A stretch of 64,000 nt of DNA from Salibacterium halotolerans. GTDB taxonomy: Bacteria; Bacillota; Bacilli; Bacillales; Marinococcaceae. The stretch spans positions 186,001-250,000 of the forward strand of contig NZ_FOXD01000001.1 of NCBI RefSeq assembly GCF_900115625.1, read 5' to 3'. Every line of letters begins with the position of its first letter. Position 1 is the stretch's first letter. The notes below the pieces were generated by a model, which did no database searches, was not told where the DNA came from, and saw nothing but the letters and a program-made list of their open reading frames with translations. Positions 62,827 through 64,000 of this stretch are shown here, piece by piece. Position numbers and translations under genes: made by a program.

Positions 62827-64000
62827 AAAAGGGAAAAAGATTTCCCTGCTCCGTTATTGGACGACACGATACCTGATTACACTTGTGCTCGGTCTGATTG
62901 TTGTCGGCATCTTGTCCGTCATATGGCTGAGACAAACGAATCTGGAACATAGACTGGATATGACGAGGTATCTCGGTCAGGAAATTTCAGACCGTTTTGT
63001 TGAAACCCAGTCGGGGCAGATGGTTCCTCAGGGAGGTATTTTCGATTACATTGAACAGCGGCAGGGGATTTTGGATACGGAACTGGATCCGATCATTTAT
63101 ATTGTAGACCGGAGCGGCAGAATCCTTTCCAATCCGCTGGAGCGGAATCCGTTTTCTTTTGAAGTCTTCCCTGTAAGTTTATTGAAGAATAAGGGAGACG
63201 TACAGCGTATCCAGCTGTCCAGCGGGGAAGAATCCTACCTCGTGAAAACACCGATTGAAGCGCAGGGAGGTACGGCCGGGTGGGTTGTCGTCATTCAGTC
63301 GGCGGGTCAGCTTACCCAGATGAATGAAGAATACCGGCTGCTCGCGATCATGCTCGTGTCGCTTGCGTTGATTGGATGGGCGGTGATTTATGTTCTTTCC
63401 AAAAGACTGTCCCGTCCGATTCAGGATGTGGCAACGGCAGCTCGGCACGTACAGGAACAGGATTACGATTTCACGCTTCCCAGTGACATTAAGGAACGCG
63501 AAGTGCATGAGCTCGTTCATTCCTTCCGTGAGATGTCGGGGCGCCTCCAGGAACTCGAAAGACTGCGGATGGAACTTCTGGCCGGTGTGACACACGAGTT
63601 GAAAACGCCGGTAACATCTATGACCGGCCTTATTCAGGCAGTCCGGGACGACGTCGTCAGCGGAGATGAAGCGAAAGAATTTCTGGATGTATCACTGAAT
63701 GAGGCCAACCGGATGCAGACGATGGTGGCAGATCTGCTTGAGTTTAATTCGTTTTCGGCCCACACCGTGCCAATATCGACGGATACGTATAACCTGAACA
63801 CGCTTCTTACCGAAATTATTCACCAGTGGGAAGTAGCAAACGATGAGGATTCTCTTCTTGTATCCCTGCATACGCTGGAGAAACCGGTGTTTGTAAATGT
63901 GGATTCAATGAGACTGCAGCAGATTATTGTCAACCTCATGAACAATGCCAAACAGGCGTTGAACGAAGAAGGAACGATTGATGTACGGCTTTATAATAAA
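62819..64000 (+). CDS. Sensor histidine kinase (3' end outside window)
   Basis: The open frame from ATG 62819 reaches the window end, 394 codons. TM1 is near residues 17-36, an extracytoplasmic domain of about 125 residues follows, TM2 near 175-195, a HAMP domain, the H-box LAGVTHELKTPVTSM (phospho-His) and an N-box QQIIVNLMNNAKQAL. The ATP-lid part is cut. It overlaps the response regulator stop by 8 bp and forms a standard two-component pair with it. Confidence 0.9.
   Translation, partial: MNKKGKKISLLRYWTTRYLITLVLGLIVVGILSVIWLRQTNLEHRLDMTRYLGQEISDRFVETQSGQMVPQGGIFDYIEQRQGILDTELDPIIYIVDRSGRILSNPLERNPFSFEVFPVSLLKNKGDVQRIQLSSGEESYLVKTPIEAQGGTAGWVVVIQSAGQLTQMNEEYRLLAIMLVSLALIGWAVIYVLSKRLSRPIQDVATAARHVQEQDYDFTLPSDIKEREVHELVHSFREMSGRLQELERLRMELLAGVTHELKTPVTSMTGLIQAVRDDVVSGDEAKEFLDVSLNEANRMQTMVADLLEFNSFSAHTVPISTDTYNLNTLLTEIIHQWEVANDEDSLLVSLHTLEKPVFVNVDSMRLQQIIVNLMNNAKQALNEEGTIDVRLYNK

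Overview
The window looks like a chromosomal segment of a low-to-mid GC, probably halo-alkaliphilic member of the Bacillaceae (Alkalicoccus/Salsuginibacillus-like; inference). The signs are AGGAGG-type ribosome binding sites, frequent GTG/TTG starts, several CcpA cre-like sites, a des-desK-desR cassette, a DUF3231 remnant, a Hol_Tox-type toxin peptide and very acidic extracellular binding proteins. No rRNA, tRNA, CRISPR array, transposase or phage gene was seen. Almost everything is carbon-source catabolism with dedicated transporters and regulators.

Layout. (1) 1-7980: the end of an RpiR-type regulator, then a TRAP transporter and four enzymes (Zn-dehydrogenase, LsrF/FbaB-like aldolase, FGGY kinase, 2-hydroxyacid dehydrogenase). 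By eye this block is AT-richer than the rest, and it abuts a 5'-truncated transketolase remnant (8069-8749). (2) 8909-12482: thiolase and CoA-transferase A/B genes (acetoacetate use) divergent from a LysR regulator. (3) 12718-23291: a sugar ABC importer operon with a DUF4867-like protein, a FucI/AraA-like isomerase, a PfkA-family kinase, a GntR/UTRA repressor, a class II aldolase, an aldehyde dehydrogenase and a Gfo/Idh/MocA protein. (4) 23912-33638: a (sulfo)lactate region with a LysR regulator, a YeiH-type exporter, a GntR regulator, suyA-suyB (sulfolactate sulfo-lyase), a tripartite tricarboxylate-type importer, and ComC-like and SlcC-like sulfolactate dehydrogenases. (5) 33736-41911: LysR, acyl-CoA thioesterase, gapN, oxidoreductases, a DUF2798-like membrane protein and a ROK kinase. 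(6) 42070-44825: a sulfotransferase, CysQ PAP phosphatase and Gfo/Idh operon. (7) 45480-45765: a candidate type I toxin-antitoxin locus. (8) 46400-49251: the des-desK-desR membrane-fluidity system. (9) 49546-55960: a PHP phosphatase, an amidase, and a sugar-diacid operon (GntR, KDG-dehydratase-like, enolase-superfamily dehydratase, ketoglutarate semialdehyde dehydrogenase-like). (10) 56646-60800: a CitA/CitB-type two-component system with a DASS carboxylate transporter. (11) 61278-64000: a secreted helical-repeat protein and an OmpR-type two-component system cut by the window end.

The most interesting reading joins blocks 3 and 4. An isomerase, kinase, class II aldolase and aldehyde dehydrogenase would turn a 6-sulfo-sugar such as sulfoquinovose into DHAP and sulfolactaldehyde, and then into sulfolactate. 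The Gfo/Idh protein could be an NAD-dependent sulfoquinovosidase (GH188-like). Block 4 would interconvert the sulfolactate enantiomers, split (R)-sulfolactate into pyruvate and sulfite, and export the sulfite. SuyAB and the two dehydrogenases are recognised with good confidence. The sulfo-sugar assignment of block 3 is inference from gene content and adjacency.
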